Part shown: positions 5,207-6,312 of the stretch, piece after piece
Layout: each line of letters begins with the position of its first letter
Numbering within the stretch: the stretch's first letter is position 1
NCBI GenBank assembly: GCA_027017025.1
Contig: JALURH010000024.1
Coordinates: 1-6,312 of the forward strand
Source: Thermofilaceae archaeon
GTDB lineage: Archaea > Thermoproteota > Thermoprotei > Thermofilales > Thermofilaceae
Reading direction: 5' to 3'
Length of the DNA: 6,312 nucleotides
The notes under the pieces: model-generated
Told to the model about the DNA's origin: nothing
The model's input: the letters and a program-made list of their open reading frames with translations, nothing else
The model's database searches: none
Program-made: the position numbers and the translations under genes

Positions 5207-6312
5207 CATCCTATATGGTCTAATTTTTGCCTCAAGTGGGCAGCCCCCGCCGCATGCATTGAAGAGTGGGCAGCTAGCACACGCCTCTGCGTACCTCCTC
5301 TTCCTTATCTCTACACATAGGGGGTTACCCCATATTTTATCCCAACTGTCTCTCAGGATATTACCTAGGGGTTGATAGTAGCTCTGGCAGGGTAGCACCG
5401 AGCCGTTAGGCTCTACAGCTAGGGTTATACTACATGCGCTACAGAACTTTAATTCAAGCTCTAGCTCAAGTGGATTTAATTCACAGTACCTTGTGACACC
5501 ATACCACCTGAAGCGCATACCATACTCATAGGCTTTATCAACCATTATTTCCAGAGCCTCCCTTGTCTCCTCAAAGGAGGGTTCAAACCACCTACGTACC
5601 TCAAGCCCCTTACCGGAGTATATGAGTCTATTTGCACTAAAGTTCTCGACACCAAGCTCGTAGAGGAAATCAACGTACTCGTCTACATGGTCTACATTAA
5701 ATCTATTGAGTGTCATATTTACGTCCAAGAAAAGATCTGTAGCCAAAACATTCCTGATACCCTCAACTGTCTCGGCCCAACTACCTTCAACCATAGTTAT
5801 ATTATCGTGCACACCCGGCCTATTACTCTCTAAAGTGACCTGCACATAATCCAGTCCAGCTCTAACTAGGCTATCCAAGTACTTTTTGTCGCTAAGTCTC
5901 CTCCCATTGGTTACCAGACCAGTAACTATACCTAGTTTCTCAGCATACCTTATCAACTCAGGTAGATCATCCCGCAGCGTAGGTTCACCGCCAGTAAAGA
6001 GTAGGTTTGGTACACCAACATCGTAGAGCTTCTTTATAACCTTGAACCATTCTCTCGTCTTAAGTTCCTCTATCCTCCTTGGGGAGGAACTATAGCAGTG
6101 TACACACCTATTGTTACACCTATAGGTTACTGCTAGATCAACCCTGTAGGGAGCAGACACCTCCATACTTAGTGGATCGAGCCGTTCAAAACCCAGATAG
6201 GTTATTGGGCAAACATCGGATGCTAAGAGGCTATTTATTTTAAATGCAATATCCTCGAAATCCTTTTTTGCTTGCTCAAAGGAAACGCCCCTAAACTTCT
6301 TTACAGCTTTCT
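5189..6312 (-). CDS. Radical SAM/SPASM domain protein, 5'-truncated by the right window edge, with an N-terminal extension
   Basis: The frame is open from the TAA (5189-5191) to the window edge, 373 residues visible, so the ATG at 6166 is probably internal. The 48 residues before it include a helix-rich segment (FRGVSFEQAKKDFEDIAF) and PITYLGFERLDPLS, which could be the end of a PqqD-like or similar N-terminal domain. Counting from that ATG: CNNRCVHC (17-24) binds the radical SAM [4Fe-4S] cluster; FTGGEPTLR binds SAM; LVTNGR and VQVTLES follow in the barrel. The SPASM region has FCSAC (C242, C245), C245-X9-G-X4-C260, and CX2CX5CX3C (C296, C299, C305, C309). The usual last SPASM Cys is missing, as the protein stops 16 residues after C309. 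APYRVDLAVTYRCNNRC is typical of PqqE-like peptide- or protein-modifying enzymes (family knowledge). The substrate is unknown. It is a different paralogue from the left-hand radical SAM protein. Confidence 0.93.
   Translation of the reverse strand, partial: KAVKKFRGVSFEQAKKDFEDIAFKINSLLASDVCPITYLGFERLDPLSMEVSAPYRVDLAVTYRCNNRCVHCYSSSPRRIEELKTREWFKVIKKLYDVGVPNLLFTGGEPTLRDDLPELIRYAEKLGIVTGLVTNGRRLSDKKYLDSLVRAGLDYVQVTLESNRPGVHDNITMVEGSWAETVEGIRNVLATDLFLDVNMTLNRFNVDHVDEYVDFLYELGVENFSANRLIYSGKGLEVRRWFEPSFEETREALEIMVDKAYEYGMRFRWYGVTRYCELNPLELELELKFCSACSITLAVEPNGSVLPCQSYYQPLGNILRDSWDKIWGNPLCVEIRKRRYAEACASCPLFNACGGGCPLEAKIRPYRMPANTV

Overview
The window reads like a piece of a hyperthermophilic crenarchaeal (Thermoproteota, Desulfurococcales-like) chromosome. 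This is inferred from several traits: AGG/AGA arginine and ATA isoleucine codons dominate; starts are often GTG or TTG; AT-rich boxes sit about 25-35 bp upstream of nearly leaderless starts; Shine-Dalgarno matches are of the archaeal GGAGGTGA type; genes overlap tightly; and CTAG is very common. No rRNA, tRNA, CRISPR array, insertion sequence or phage gene was seen. The species cannot be named from the sequence alone.

Layout: (1) 1-956 (+) is the 3' part of a radical SAM/SPASM enzyme cut by the left edge. (2) 957-1137 is non-coding and holds a weak terminator candidate and the promoter of the next operon. (3) 1138-3522 (+) is a compact four-gene operon whose neighbours all overlap: a 129-aa four-helix membrane protein, a 64-aa two-helix membrane protein, a 340-aa protein with three helices and a DUF4097-like beta-repeat domain, and an ArsR-like winged-helix protein fused to a Yip1-like multi-helix membrane domain. 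(4) 3550-4368 (-) is a membrane-anchored SagB/ThcOx-type nitroreductase-fold flavoprotein. (5) 4369-4520 is a divergent promoter region with a perfect 10-bp palindrome between two TATA-like boxes. (6) 4521-5141 (+) is a DJ-1/PfpI-family protein with an N-terminal signal-anchor. (7) 5189-6312 (-) is a second radical SAM/SPASM enzyme. It runs off the right edge, and its reading frame stays open well upstream of the internal ATG at 6166.

How the parts may work together (inference): the four-gene operon looks like a cell-envelope module. Related two-helix hairpins recur in three of its products, a beta-ladder domain probably faces outward, and a membrane-tethered DNA-binding protein could report membrane state to transcription. 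The flanking radical SAM/SPASM enzymes, the SagB-like flavoenzyme and the DJ-1 protein form a second theme, possibly peptide or protein modification at the membrane. No precursor peptide is visible, so a RiPP-type pathway remains only a hypothesis.
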